Source: VRUE01 sp963805475
GTDB taxonomy: Bacteria; Actinomycetota; Thermoleophilia; Solirubrobacterales; 70-9
Assembly: GCA_963805475.1 (NCBI GenBank)
Contig: CAWDUO010000006.1
Span: 1 to 64,000 of the forward strand
Reading direction: 5' to 3'
Length of the DNA: 64,000 nt
Each line of letters opens with the position of its first letter. The first letter of the stretch is position 1. The position numbers and the translations under genes are program-made. The notes under the pieces are model-generated. The model did not search any database, was not told the origin of the DNA, and saw only the letters and a program-made list of their open reading frames with translations. Positions 1-9,881 of this stretch are shown here, piece after piece.

Positions 1-291
1 GACGACCGTCTCGCCTACCCTGGCCACGGCGTCTTCGCCGCCTTCGCCGACGGCGTCCCCGCCGCCGTCAACGTCGGCGTGCGGCCGACCTTCGACAGCG
101 GCCGCGGGGTGCTGATCGAGACCTACCTGATCGACCGCGAGGAGGACCTCTACGGGCGCACGCTGCGGGTCGCCTTCGTCGAGCGCCTGCGCGGCGAGCG
201 GCGCTTCGCCTCGGTCGAGGAGCTGATCGCCCAGATGCGGATCGACGTCGAGGACGCGAAGCGTGTCTGTGCTAGCTTCACCGCCGCATGA
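1..291 (+). CDS. ribF: Riboflavin kinase / FAD synthetase, C-terminal part
   Basis: Partial gene cut by the left window edge. The open frame from base 1 ends at the TGA at 289-291. It contains NVGVRPTF (bases 70-93), which matches the NxGxRPTF segment of the riboflavin kinase domain of bifunctional RibF; it is followed by the family's usual helical end with LRVAFVERLRGERRF. RibF phosphorylates riboflavin to FMN and adenylates FMN to FAD in the cytoplasm; only the kinase C-terminus is visible here. The stop overlaps the rpsO start in an ATGA, so the two are probably co-transcribed. The ribF-rpsO-pnp order is common in actinobacteria. Confidence 0.88.
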   Translation, partial: DDRLAYPGHGVFAAFADGVPAAVNVGVRPTFDSGRGVLIETYLIDREEDLYGRTLRVAFVERLRGERRFASVEELIAQMRIDVEDAKRVCASFTAA

Positions 292-557
292 GCCTGACGA
301 AGGAGAAGAAGAGCGAGCTGATCGGCAAGTACGGTCGCGCCGAGCAGGACACCGGCTCGGCCGAGGTCCAGGTCGCCCTGCTCACCGAGCGGATCGAGGA
401 GCTGACCGAGCACCTGCGCACGCACGCCAAGGATCACCACTCGCGCCGCGGCCTGCTGATGCTGGTCGGCAAGCGCCGTCGCATGCTGCGTTACCTCGAG
501 CGCACCGACCTGGAGCGCTACCGCGCGCTCGTCACCGAGCTCGGCCTGCGCCGCTAG
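288..557 (+). CDS. rpsO: 30S ribosomal protein S15
   Basis: Encodes 89 residues, the usual S15 length. S15 is a primary 16S rRNA-binding protein of the small-subunit platform. Recognisable family segments are TGSAEVQVALLTERI near residue 22, HLRTHAKDHHSRRGLL near 41 and the basic stretch VGKRRRMLRYL near 61. The ATG lies inside the ribF stop (ATGA overlap), which indicates translational coupling. pnp follows after 89 bases. Confidence 0.97.
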   Translation: MSLTKEKKSELIGKYGRAEQDTGSAEVQVALLTERIEELTEHLRTHAKDHHSRRGLLMLVGKRRRMLRYLERTDLERYRALVTELGLRR

Positions 558-646
558 ACACGCGTCCCTGTAGTCTTTCGCGGGACAGAGAACGAGAGTT
601 CTGAACGCAATGGGTCGCCATCCGGGCGGCCGGAGGTAAAAACTTA

Positions 647-2881
<2,235 letters not shown>

Positions 2882-2885
2882 GGCA

Positions 2886-4157
2886 TTGAGCGGAGCTCAG
2901 CTAACCGAGCTCGATTCCGGCGTCCGGGTCGTGACCGAGGAGGTTCCCTCGGTCCGCTCGGTCGCGCTCGGGCTCTGGGTCTGCACCGGATCGCGCGACG
3001 AGACGCCGGCCGAGGCCGGCGTCTCGCACTTCCTCGAGCACCTGCTGTTCAAGGGCACGGCGCGCTACTCGGCGATCGAGATCTCCGAGCGCTTCGACGG
3101 GCTCGGCGCCTCGGTCAACGCCGCCACCGGCAAGGAGACGACCCACCTGCACGCACGCTTCCTCGACGAGCACAGCGAGGAGGTCTTCGACCTGCTGGCC
3201 GAGATGCTGCTGGCGCCGACCTACCCCGAAGTCGACTCCGAGCGCGAGGTGGTGCTGGAGGAGATCGCGATGTACGAGGACGAGCCGCAGGACCGCGTCC
3301 ACGACGTGCTCGCCGACGCGGTCTTCGGCGGGCACCCGCTGGGGCGGCGGGTGCTCGGCGAGGCCGAGGTGATCGCCTCGATCCCGGTGCCCGAGATCGA
3401 GGCCTACCGCGCGGCGCGCTACACCGGTCCCCACGTCGTCGTCGGCGCCGCCGGCCACCTCGAGCACGAGCGCATCGTCGCCCTCGCCGAGCGGTTGGTC
3501 GGGGCGCCGCCCGGCGGCGCGAACGGGTCGCCGCCGGCGCAGGCCGACGACGCCGCCCGTCTGCGCTTCTACCCCAAGGACACCGAGCAGTACCACATCT
3601 GCTTCGGCGCGCCCGGGATCGTGCGCTCCGACGAGCGCCGCTACGCGCTCGCCGTGCTCGACTCGATCTTCGGCGGCTCGACCTCCTCGCGGCTCTTCCG
3701 CGAGGTGCGCGAGAAGCGCGGCCTCGCCTACTCGGTCGGCTCCTACAGCGAGCAGTACACCGACTCCGGCCTCGTCGCGACCTACGTCGGCACGCGCGGG
3801 GACAACGTCGAGGAGGCTTGCGCGGTGATCGGCGCCGAGCTCGAGCGCCTGCGGGCAGAGCCGGTCTCGGCCGAGGAGCTGGCGCGGGCGAAGGAGAGCG
3901 TCAAGGGCCGCCTCGTCCTCTCCTCGGAGTCGACCGCGGCGCGGATGTCGCGGATCTCGCGGGCGACCCTGTTCGGCCTGCCGATCGACAGCCTCGACGA
4001 GATGCTGGCCAGGGTCGACGCGGTCACGGTGGATGAGCTGAGCGAGCTGGCGGGCGAGCTGTACGGCGCCGAGCGCCTCTCCGCCGCCTGCGTCGGCCGC
4101 GACGAGGACGCCTTCCGCAGCGCCCTCGCGCCGGTCAGCGAGGCGCTCGCCGCATGA
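2886..4157 (+). CDS. M16 family zinc metallopeptidase (processing-peptidase-like)
   Basis: 423 residues. It carries the inverted zinc motif HFLEH (residues about 48-52) of pitrilysin/M16 proteases, with the downstream acidic run EREVVLEEIAMYEDEPQD supplying the third ligand. The C-terminal half holds the family segment REKRGLAYSVGSY. In actinobacteria this family member commonly follows pnp. The start is taken as TTG 2886, four bases after the pnp stop, giving MSGAQLTELDSGVRVVTEE, which aligns with the usual N-terminus. The stop overlaps the dapB ATG (ATGA). The physiological substrate is unknown. Confidence 0.92.
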   Translation: MSGAQLTELDSGVRVVTEEVPSVRSVALGLWVCTGSRDETPAEAGVSHFLEHLLFKGTARYSAIEISERFDGLGASVNAATGKETTHLHARFLDEHSEEVFDLLAEMLLAPTYPEVDSEREVVLEEIAMYEDEPQDRVHDVLADAVFGGHPLGRRVLGEAEVIASIPVPEIEAYRAARYTGPHVVVGAAGHLEHERIVALAERLVGAPPGGANGSPPAQADDAARLRFYPKDTEQYHICFGAPGIVRSDERRYALAVLDSIFGGSTSSRLFREVREKRGLAYSVGSYSEQYTDSGLVATYVGTRGDNVEEACAVIGAELERLRAEPVSAEELARAKESVKGRLVLSSESTAARMSRISRATLFGLPIDSLDEMLARVDAVTVDELSELAGELYGAERLSAACVGRDEDAFRSALAPVSEALAA

Positions 4158-4819
4158 TCCGGGTCGGCGTATCCGGTGCGGCGGGGCGGATGGGCGCGAC
4201 CGTCTGCGCGGCGGTCGAGGCCGCGGAGGAGATGGAGCTGGCGGCGAAGGCCGATCCCGCGCTGGGCGTCGAGCTGAGCGAGGCTCTCGACTCGGTCGAC
4301 GTCGTCGTCGACTTCACCACGCCCGAGACGGCGCTGGCGAACGCGACGGCCTGCCTCGAGGCCGGCGTCCACGTCGTGCTCGGCACGACCGGCTTCGACC
4401 TCGACGAGCTGCGCGAGATCGCCGAGGGCAGCGAAGCGAACTGCTTCGTCGCGCCCAACTTCGCGATCGGCGCGGTGCTGCTGATGGAGGTCGCCCAGAC
4501 GATCGCCCGCCACATGCCCGAGTGCGAGATCGTCGAGCTGCACCACGACCGCAAGCTCGACGCGCCCTCGGGCACGGCGAAGCGCACCGCGGAGCTGATC
4601 GAGGCCGCCGGGGGCAAAGTGCACGAGCCGATCCACTCGGTGCGCCTGCCGGGCCTGGTCGCCCACCAGGAGGTCATATTCGGCGGCGAGGGGCAGACGC
4701 TCAGCGTGCGCCACGACTCGATCGACCGCGCCTCCTTCATGCCCGGCGTCGTGCTGGCGGTGCGCCGCGTCGCCGATTTGCCCGACCGCTTCACGGTCGG
4801 GCTGGAGCAGCTTCTCTGA
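4154..4819 (+). CDS. dapB: 4-hydroxy-tetrahydrodipicolinate reductase
   Basis: 221 residues, somewhat short for DapB. It performs the NAD(P)H-dependent reduction step of the diaminopimelate/lysine pathway. The N-terminal dinucleotide-binding motif VGVSGAAGRMG is at residues 4-14, VVDFTTPE near 50, GTTGF near 77, and the substrate/catalytic block ELHHDRKLDAPSGTA near 132-146. The start overlaps the peptidase stop (ATGA). dapA follows, so two consecutive lysine-pathway steps sit together. Confidence 0.95.
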   Translation: MIRVGVSGAAGRMGATVCAAVEAAEEMELAAKADPALGVELSEALDSVDVVVDFTTPETALANATACLEAGVHVVLGTTGFDLDELREIAEGSEANCFVAPNFAIGAVLLMEVAQTIARHMPECEIVELHHDRKLDAPSGTAKRTAELIEAAGGKVHEPIHSVRLPGLVAHQEVIFGGEGQTLSVRHDSIDRASFMPGVVLAVRRVADLPDRFTVGLEQLL

Positions 4820-4826
4820 GGCAAGC

Positions 4827-4832
4827 TAGGCT
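4827..4832 (+). promoter_or_regulatory. Leaderless -10 hexamer for dapA
   Basis: TAGGCT matches the actinobacterial -10 pattern TANNNT and ends 6 bases before ATG 4839. Transcription would start at or next to the A of the start codon. This supports ATG 4839 rather than the in-frame ATG at 4870 as the dapA start. Confidence 0.5.
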
Positions 4833-4838
4833 GAGGCG

Positions 4839-5719
4839 ATGGCAGACCTGCGACGGCATACTCACGGCGATGGCCACCCCCTTCACGCCCGACGGCGCGG
4901 TGGACGAGGCGGCCACGCGCGGGCTCGCCCGCTTCCTGCTCGAAAACGGCTCGCACGGGGTCGTCGCCGCGGGCACGACGGGCGAGTCGACGACTCTCGA
5001 CGACGCCGAGCACATCGGCGTGCTGCGCGCCGTCGTCGACGAGGTCGGCGGCGAGGCGCCTGTTGTCTGCGGTACCGGGACCAACGACACCCGCCACACG
5101 ATCGAGTTGACCAAGGCCGCGGCCGACGCCGGGGCCGAAGCGGCGCTGGTGGTCACGCCCTACTACAACAAGCCGAACCCCGCCGGGGTCCGGGCTCACT
5201 TCGAGGCCGTCGCCGCCGCCGTGCCCGACCTGCCGCTGATCGTCTACAACATCCCCTCGCGGGCGATCGTCAACATCTCGCCGTCCGAACTCGCCGAGCT
5301 GGCGAGGATCGACAACGTCGTCGCGGTCAAGCAGGCCAACAACGACGATCTCGGCGCCGATCGAAGGGATGGCGGTGCTGGCCGGCAACGACGACATCTT
5401 CCTGCGCACCCTGGAGCTCGGGCTCGCCGGCGGCATCACCGTCGCGTCGCATCTGGTGGGGCCGCAGATGCGAGAGATCTGGGACGCCGCCCAAGCGGGC
5501 GACCTGGACCGGGCCCGCGAGGTCGACGGCTCGCTCCGGCCGCTCTACGAGGCGCTCGGCGTAACCACCAACCCGATGCCGGTCAAGGCCGCGCTGGAGA
5601 TGGTCGGGACGATCCCCTGCGGGACGATGCGGCTGCCGATGGTCGAGCTGGACGAGGCCCAGGGCGAGGTCGTCAGGGAGGCGCTCGAAGGCGTCGGCCT
5701 CTCGCCGGTCGCCCGCTAA
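4839..5719 (+). CDS. dapA: 4-hydroxy-tetrahydrodipicolinate synthase, frameshifted
   Basis: Condenses pyruvate with aspartate semialdehyde, the first committed lysine-branch step. The protein is readable in two pieces. Piece one shows GILTAMATPFTPDG, the GTTGEST loop, VVTPYYNKPNP, YNIPSR and the Schiff-base lysine in VAVKQANNDD. Piece two continues from AVLAGNDD to the TAA at 5719. A single extra base near 5355-5360 separates them; removing one G gives LGPIEGMAVLAGND, the family sequence. A second +1 shift near 4846-4857 probably separates ATG 4839 (with its leaderless -10 box) from the GILTAM segment; otherwise ATG 4870 would cut off a conserved strand. Sequence error is likelier than loss of an essential gene. 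Confidence 0.85.
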
Positions 5720-5751
5720 CCACACAACTTCTCAGAGAGAGTGAGCAACTA

Positions 5752-7416
5752 GTGCCAAGCAAGAAACTGCGAGTGCTGCCCCTGGGCGGCCTGGGCGAGA
5801 TCGGCAAGAACATGACCGTGATCGAGTACGGCGGGCGGATCGTCGTCGTCGACACCGGCCTGATGTTCCCGACCCCGGAGATGCTGGGGATCGACCTGGT
5901 GCTGCCCGACTTCGCCTACCTGCGCGAGCGCGCCGCCGACATCGAGGCCATTGTGCTCACCCACGGCCACGAGGACCACGTCGGCGCGCTGCCCTATGTG
6001 CTGCGCGAGATCGGCATGCCGCCGGTGATCTACGGCGGCCTCTTGACGGTCGGCATGGTCCGCTCGAAGCTCGACGAGCACAAGCTCAAGGACGCGCCGC
6101 TGGAGGAGCTGCCGGCGGGGAAGAAGGTCCAGGCCGGACCGTTCGAGCTCGAGCTGGTCCACCTCTCGCACTCGATCCCCGACATGCGCGGCGTGATCCT
6201 CGGCACCGAGCTGGGCAAGGTCCTGATGACCGGCGACTACAAGTTCGACCAGACCCCGGTCGACGGCCGCCCGGCCGACATCTCGCGGCTCGCCAGGCTC
6301 GGCAGCGAAGGCCTGCTGCTGCTCTGCGGCGACTCGACCAACGCCGATCGCCCCGGCGTCGCCCCTTCGGAGTCGAGCGTCGGCCCGGCCCTGCTGGAGA
6401 CCTTCGCTGGCTGCGAGGGCCGGATCGTCGTCACCTCCTTCGCCTCCAACATCCACCGCGTGCAGCAGGTGATCGACGCCGCGGTCGCGCTCGACCGGCG
6501 CGTCGCCCTGGTCGGCCGCTCGATGCGCAAGAACTTCAACATCGCCTCCAGCCTCGGCGTCGCCCAGGCGCCGTCGGGCCTCTTCATCCAGCCGCGCGAG
6601 ATCGAGGACTTCCCCGACGAGAAGGTGGTCGTGATCTCGACCGGCAGCCAGGGCGAGCCGCTCTCGGCGCTGCGACGGATGGCCAACAACGACCACCGCG
6701 ACGTCGAGCTGCACTCGGGCGACACCGTCGTCTTCTCCGCTACGCCGGTGCCGGGCAACGAGCGCGCGGTCAACGAGACGATCGACCGGATCTATGAGAT
6801 CGGCGCCTCGGTGGTGACCGCGAAGGACGCGCCGATCCACGCCTCCGGCCACGGCTGGCAGGAGGAGCTGAAGCTGATGCTCAACCTGACCAAGCCGCGC
6901 TACGTGATGCCGGTGCACGGCGACTTCCAGCGCCTGCGCCTGCACGCCGGCCTCGCCGAGGCGGTCGGGATCGCGCCCGAGGACGTCTTCCAGGGCCGCA
7001 ACGGCCTGCCGCTGGAGATCGACGCCGACGGGGCGCGCTTCGGCGCCGAGGAGCACGCCGGGGTGATCTACGTCGACGGCGTCAACGTCGGCGAGCCCGA
7101 CGACGTTGCCCTGCGGGACCGGCGCGAGATCTCCGCCGACGGGATCTTCATCGTCGTCGCGACGATCTCGGCCGAGGACGGCAGCGTCGTCGCCGATCCC
7201 GAGGCGATCGTGCGCGGCGTCGCCCTGCCCGACGGCGAAGAGGAGCTGATCGAAGAGCTCAAGGACGTCGCCGAGGACTCGCTCGAGGATGCGGCCGGGG
7301 CGGGGACGCGCGAGCTGCACCTGCTCCAAGAAGACCTGCACGAGGCGATCGCCAAGCTGATCTACGACCGCCTGCGCAGCCGGCCGATGATCCTCCCGGT
7401 GGTCGTAGAGGTCTGA
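5752..7416 (+). CDS. rnj: Ribonuclease J
   Basis: 554 residues from GTG 5752. Metallo-beta-lactamase/beta-CASP nuclease with endo- and 5'-3' exonuclease activity in RNA decay and rRNA maturation. The zinc motif HGHEDH is at residues 71-76. Further motifs are LSHSIPD, MTGDYKFDQTP, CGDSTNADRPG, SFASNIHRVQQ, STGSQGEPLSAL and HASGHGWQEELKL; the C-terminal domain is complete. A purine-rich GAGAGAG lies before the start. It follows dapA by 32 bases, a frequent arrangement in actinobacteria. A hairpin repeat and a strong terminator follow. Confidence 0.96.
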   Translation: MPSKKLRVLPLGGLGEIGKNMTVIEYGGRIVVVDTGLMFPTPEMLGIDLVLPDFAYLRERAADIEAIVLTHGHEDHVGALPYVLREIGMPPVIYGGLLTVGMVRSKLDEHKLKDAPLEELPAGKKVQAGPFELELVHLSHSIPDMRGVILGTELGKVLMTGDYKFDQTPVDGRPADISRLARLGSEGLLLLCGDSTNADRPGVAPSESSVGPALLETFAGCEGRIVVTSFASNIHRVQQVIDAAVALDRRVALVGRSMRKNFNIASSLGVAQAPSGLFIQPREIEDFPDEKVVVISTGSQGEPLSALRRMANNDHRDVELHSGDTVVFSATPVPGNERAVNETIDRIYEIGASVVTAKDAPIHASGHGWQEELKLMLNLTKPRYVMPVHGDFQRLRLHAGLAEAVGIAPEDVFQGRNGLPLEIDADGARFGAEEHAGVIYVDGVNVGEPDDVALRDRREISADGIFIVVATISAEDGSVVADPEAIVRGVALPDGEEELIEELKDVAEDSLEDAAGAGTRELHLLQEDLHEAIAKLIYDRLRSRPMILPVVVEV

Positions 7417-7441
7417 GTTCCGCGTCCTGATCGCAGACCAA

Positions 7442-7516
7442 GCCGCCCGCGGACGCGGGAGGGAGGGCCTGTCCATATCTGATTCTTCAGGCCCTCCCGG
7501 GAGCAGAGCAGGCGGC
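7442..7516. repeat. Dispersed hairpin repeat, family A copy 1
   Basis: Outer arms GCCGCC (7442-7447) and GGCGGC (7511-7516) enclose an 11-bp perfect inner stem (7461-7471 with 7488-7498). The 16-nt loop, read on the minus strand, is AAGAATCAGATATGGA. The loop is shared with copies near 25.2, 27.4, 38.1 and 49.7 kb, while the inner stem sequence differs in each. It sits between convergent rnj and the histidine kinase gene. Confidence 0.85.
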
Positions 7517-7526
7517 GCCATATAAA

Positions 7527-7561
7527 GGCCCGCCGGTCGCGTTGGGGAGAACCGGCGGGCC
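7527..7561. terminator. Strong intergenic hairpin, probable bidirectional terminator
   Basis: A perfect 11-bp inverted repeat (7527-7537 with 7551-7561) with a 13-nt loop lies between the converging rnj and kinase genes. A T-rich tract follows only weakly (CTTGTGTCT). The stem is very GC-rich, as is usual for terminators in such genomes. Confidence 0.65.
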
Positions 7562-7598
7562 CTTGTGTCTCGTCCGCCGGGAAAGCTAGGAGGCCGCT

Positions 7599-9047
7599 TT
7601 AAAGCCGGTCTAAAACCTCGTCGGCGTGGCGATCGGCGCCTCTCTCTCGCAGCGGCAGCCGCACGCGGAAGAGCGCCCCGCCGAGCTCGGACTCGCCGAC
7701 CTGGGCGCTGCCCCCGTGCGAGGTGGCGACCGCCCGGACGATCGCCAGGCCGAGGCCGCTGCCGCCGCCGACCGCGGTGTCCGCCGGTCCCTCGCCGCGC
7801 ACGAAGCGCTCGAAGATCTGCTCGCGCAGCGCCGCCGGCACGCCGGGACCGTCGTCGGCCACCTCGACCATCGCGCTTTTGCCCTCGGCCCGCAGGCGCA
7901 GCTCGATCGTCGACCCCGCCGGGGTGTGCCGGGCGGCGTTGTCGAGCAGGTTGAGCACCATCCTGTGCAGCTCGTCCGGGTTGCCGTCGACCGGCAGCGG
8001 TCGCTCGTTGTCGATACGCAGCGTGCGTTCGCCGATCGTCGGCGCGACCTCGGCGGCGGCGTTGCCGGCGACCTCGGCGAGGTCGCAGCGGGTGCGGGCC
8101 CCGATCCGGCCGGCGTCGGCGCGGGCGAGCAGCAGCAGGTCGCCGACCAGCCGGCTCATCCGGCCCGAGGAGCGCAGCGCCGAGTCGACCATCGCCCGCT
8201 CCTCTGCCTGCACGGGCGCGTCGAGCGAGTCCTGAAGCAACTCCAGGTTGGCGAGGATGCTGGTCAGCGGCGTGCGCAGCTCGTGCGAGGCGTCGGCGAC
8301 GAACTCGCGCTGGCGCCGCAGCGCCGCTTCGCGCTCCGAGCGCGCGGCGTCGAGCGAGCGCAGCATCTGCTCCAGCGTCCGCGCCAGCTCGCCGACCTCG
8401 TCGTCGGCGCGCGGCTGCGGCATGTGGCTGGAGGGGTCGCCGGTCTCGGCGATCGTCTTCGCGGTCGCGGTCAGCGAGGAGATCGGCCGCATCGCGCGGC
8501 GGGCGATCGCCACGCCGGCGAGGCTGGCGAGAGCGGTCGCGCCGATCACCCCTGCCGCGATCAGCAGCCAGAGGCGGCCGACGGTCGAGTCGATGTGCTG
8601 CTCGTCGCGGCCGTACTGGACGTAGCCGGCGATGCGGCCGGTGCGGCGGCTGCGCAGGGCGGCGGTGATGACGCGCATCTCGCCGACGTCGCGCACGCCC
8701 GGCACCGGCGGCCCAAGCGCGGCGGCGTCGGGGCTCGCGTCGAGCTGACGCCCGCTCCCGTCGTAGATTCGCACCGAGGCGTCGTTTGGGCTGGCGAAGT
8801 CGGCGAGCTCGGGCTCTTCGGTGATCAGCGTGTTGGTGATCGTGTCGACGATCCGCACCCGCGAGGCCAGGGTCGCGACGGCGCCCTTCATCTCGCGGTT
8901 GAAGTCGTCACGCACGCGCTGGGCGGCGAGGTTGCCGACGATCGCGCCGAAGAGCACGAGGATCGCCAGCGTCAGCCCCGCCGAGACGGCCGCCAAGCGC
9001 CAGCGCACCGGCCAGTTGCCGGGACGGAAGATGGCCCGCCGCCCCAT
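7599..9047 (-). CDS. Two-component sensor histidine kinase (HAMP, HisKA, HATPase)
   Basis: 482 residues. A membrane helix lies near residues 18-42, then an extracytoplasmic sensor region, a second helix near 155-180 and a HAMP linker (RRAMRPISSLTATAKTIAE). HisKA carries the phospho-accepting His in FVADASHELRTPLTS; the ATPase domain shows NLLDNAARHT (N box), VADDGPGVP (G1) and GSGLGLAIV (G2). It overlaps the upstream response regulator by one base, so the pair is co-transcribed and co-translated. The architecture resembles the MprB/TcrY/CutS group; the stimulus cannot be read from sequence. Confidence 0.93.
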   Translation of the reverse strand: MGRRAIFRPGNWPVRWRLAAVSAGLTLAILVLFGAIVGNLAAQRVRDDFNREMKGAVATLASRVRIVDTITNTLITEEPELADFASPNDASVRIYDGSGRQLDASPDAAALGPPVPGVRDVGEMRVITAALRSRRTGRIAGYVQYGRDEQHIDSTVGRLWLLIAAGVIGATALASLAGVAIARRAMRPISSLTATAKTIAETGDPSSHMPQPRADDEVGELARTLEQMLRSLDAARSEREAALRRQREFVADASHELRTPLTSILANLELLQDSLDAPVQAEERAMVDSALRSSGRMSRLVGDLLLLARADAGRIGARTRCDLAEVAGNAAAEVAPTIGERTLRIDNERPLPVDGNPDELHRMVLNLLDNAARHTPAGSTIELRLRAEGKSAMVEVADDGPGVPAALREQIFERFVRGEGPADTAVGGGSGLGLAIVRAVATSHGGSAQVGESELGGALFRVRLPLRERGADRHADEVLDRL

Positions 9048-9748
9048 CAGGCCTTCAGCACGTATCCGGCGCCGCGCTTGGTGTGCAGCAGCCGCGACTC
9101 GTCGCCCTCCTCGAGCTTGCGGCGCAGGTTGGAGATGAAGACGTCGATCGTGTTGGTCGCCGCCATCGGGTCGTAGCCCCAGACCTCGTCGAGCAGGCGC
9201 TCGCGCGAGACGACCAGGCGCTCGTTGTGCATCAGGTGCTCGAGCAGCTCGAACTCGCGGTTGGTCAGCTCGATCTCGCGCTCGCCGCGCTTCACCTCGC
9301 GCGTGTCCGGGTTGAGGGTCAGGTCGCCGACCTGAAGCGAAGCCGAGCCGCGCGGCGGCCGCCGCCGCAGCAGCGCTCGAATCCGCGCCAGCAGCTCCTT
9401 GCGCTCGAACGGCTTCACCAGATAGTCGTCGGCGCCGCTGTCGAGGCCGCCGACCCGGTCCTCGGTCTCGGCCCGCGCGGTCAGGATCAGGATCGGCACG
9501 TCGCCCTCGGCGCGCAGCCTGCGGCAGACCTCGACGCCGTCCATGCCGGGCAGGCCGAGGTCCAGCACGACCAGGTCGGGGACGAAGCCGGCGGCGACGT
9601 CGAGCGCCTCGACCCCGTCGCCGGAGGTGCGCACCTCGTACCCCTCGTTGCGCAGCGAGCGGCGCAGGACGTCGGCGATCTCCTCGTCGTCCTCGACGAC
9701 GAGCACCCGCCCCCCGGCCCGATCGACCCCGTTGGCATTCGCAAGCAT
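9047..9748 (-). CDS. Response regulator, OmpR/PhoB family
   Basis: 233 residues. The receiver domain has acidic residues in VEDDEE, phospho-acceptor Asp in VVLDLGLPGMDG and Lys in DYLVKPFERKEL. A winged-helix DNA-binding domain follows, with LTNREFELLEHL, VSRERLLDEVWGY and VDVFISNLRRKL-like blocks ending in TKRGAGYVLKA. It is the cognate regulator of the adjacent kinase. A TAACAT -10 box ends 7 bases before the ATG, so the mRNA is probably leaderless. Closest in style to MprA/TcrA regulators; target genes unknown. Confidence 0.94.
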   Translation of the reverse strand: MLANANGVDRAGGRVLVVEDDEEIADVLRRSLRNEGYEVRTSGDGVEALDVAAGFVPDLVVLDLGLPGMDGVEVCRRLRAEGDVPILILTARAETEDRVGGLDSGADDYLVKPFERKELLARIRALLRRRPPRGSASLQVGDLTLNPDTREVKRGEREIELTNREFELLEHLMHNERLVVSRERLLDEVWGYDPMAATNTIDVFISNLRRKLEEGDESRLLHTKRGAGYVLKA

Positions 9749-9755
9749 CGCGACG

Positions 9756-9761
9756 ATGTTA
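9756..9761 (-). promoter_or_regulatory. Leaderless -10 hexamer for the response regulator
   Basis: On the minus strand the hexamer reads TAACAT and is followed by 7 bases and then the ATG at 9748. It fits TANNNT with a start at the first codon base. Confidence 0.5.
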
Positions 9762-9881
9762 GCCCGGCCGAGTCGGGCAGCCGCATGCTTTTAGTGCGAA
9801 TTTAGGCACGGAGATAGCGGGAATCGCGTGCCTTCGGCGGCGGTTGCCATCTGCCCCGCTTGCCATGATCGGCCGCACCTC

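Noticed and set aside
5340..5370. Programmed ribosomal frameshifting in dapA
   Set aside because: No slippery heptamer and no downstream structure; removing one base restores the family sequence exactly.
4522..7416. A 964-codon open frame that appears to fuse dapA and ribonuclease J
   Set aside because: It is an artefact of a GC-rich region: dapA shifts frame near 5357, and rnj has its own GTG start with a purine-rich binding site. Both proteins are complete on their own.
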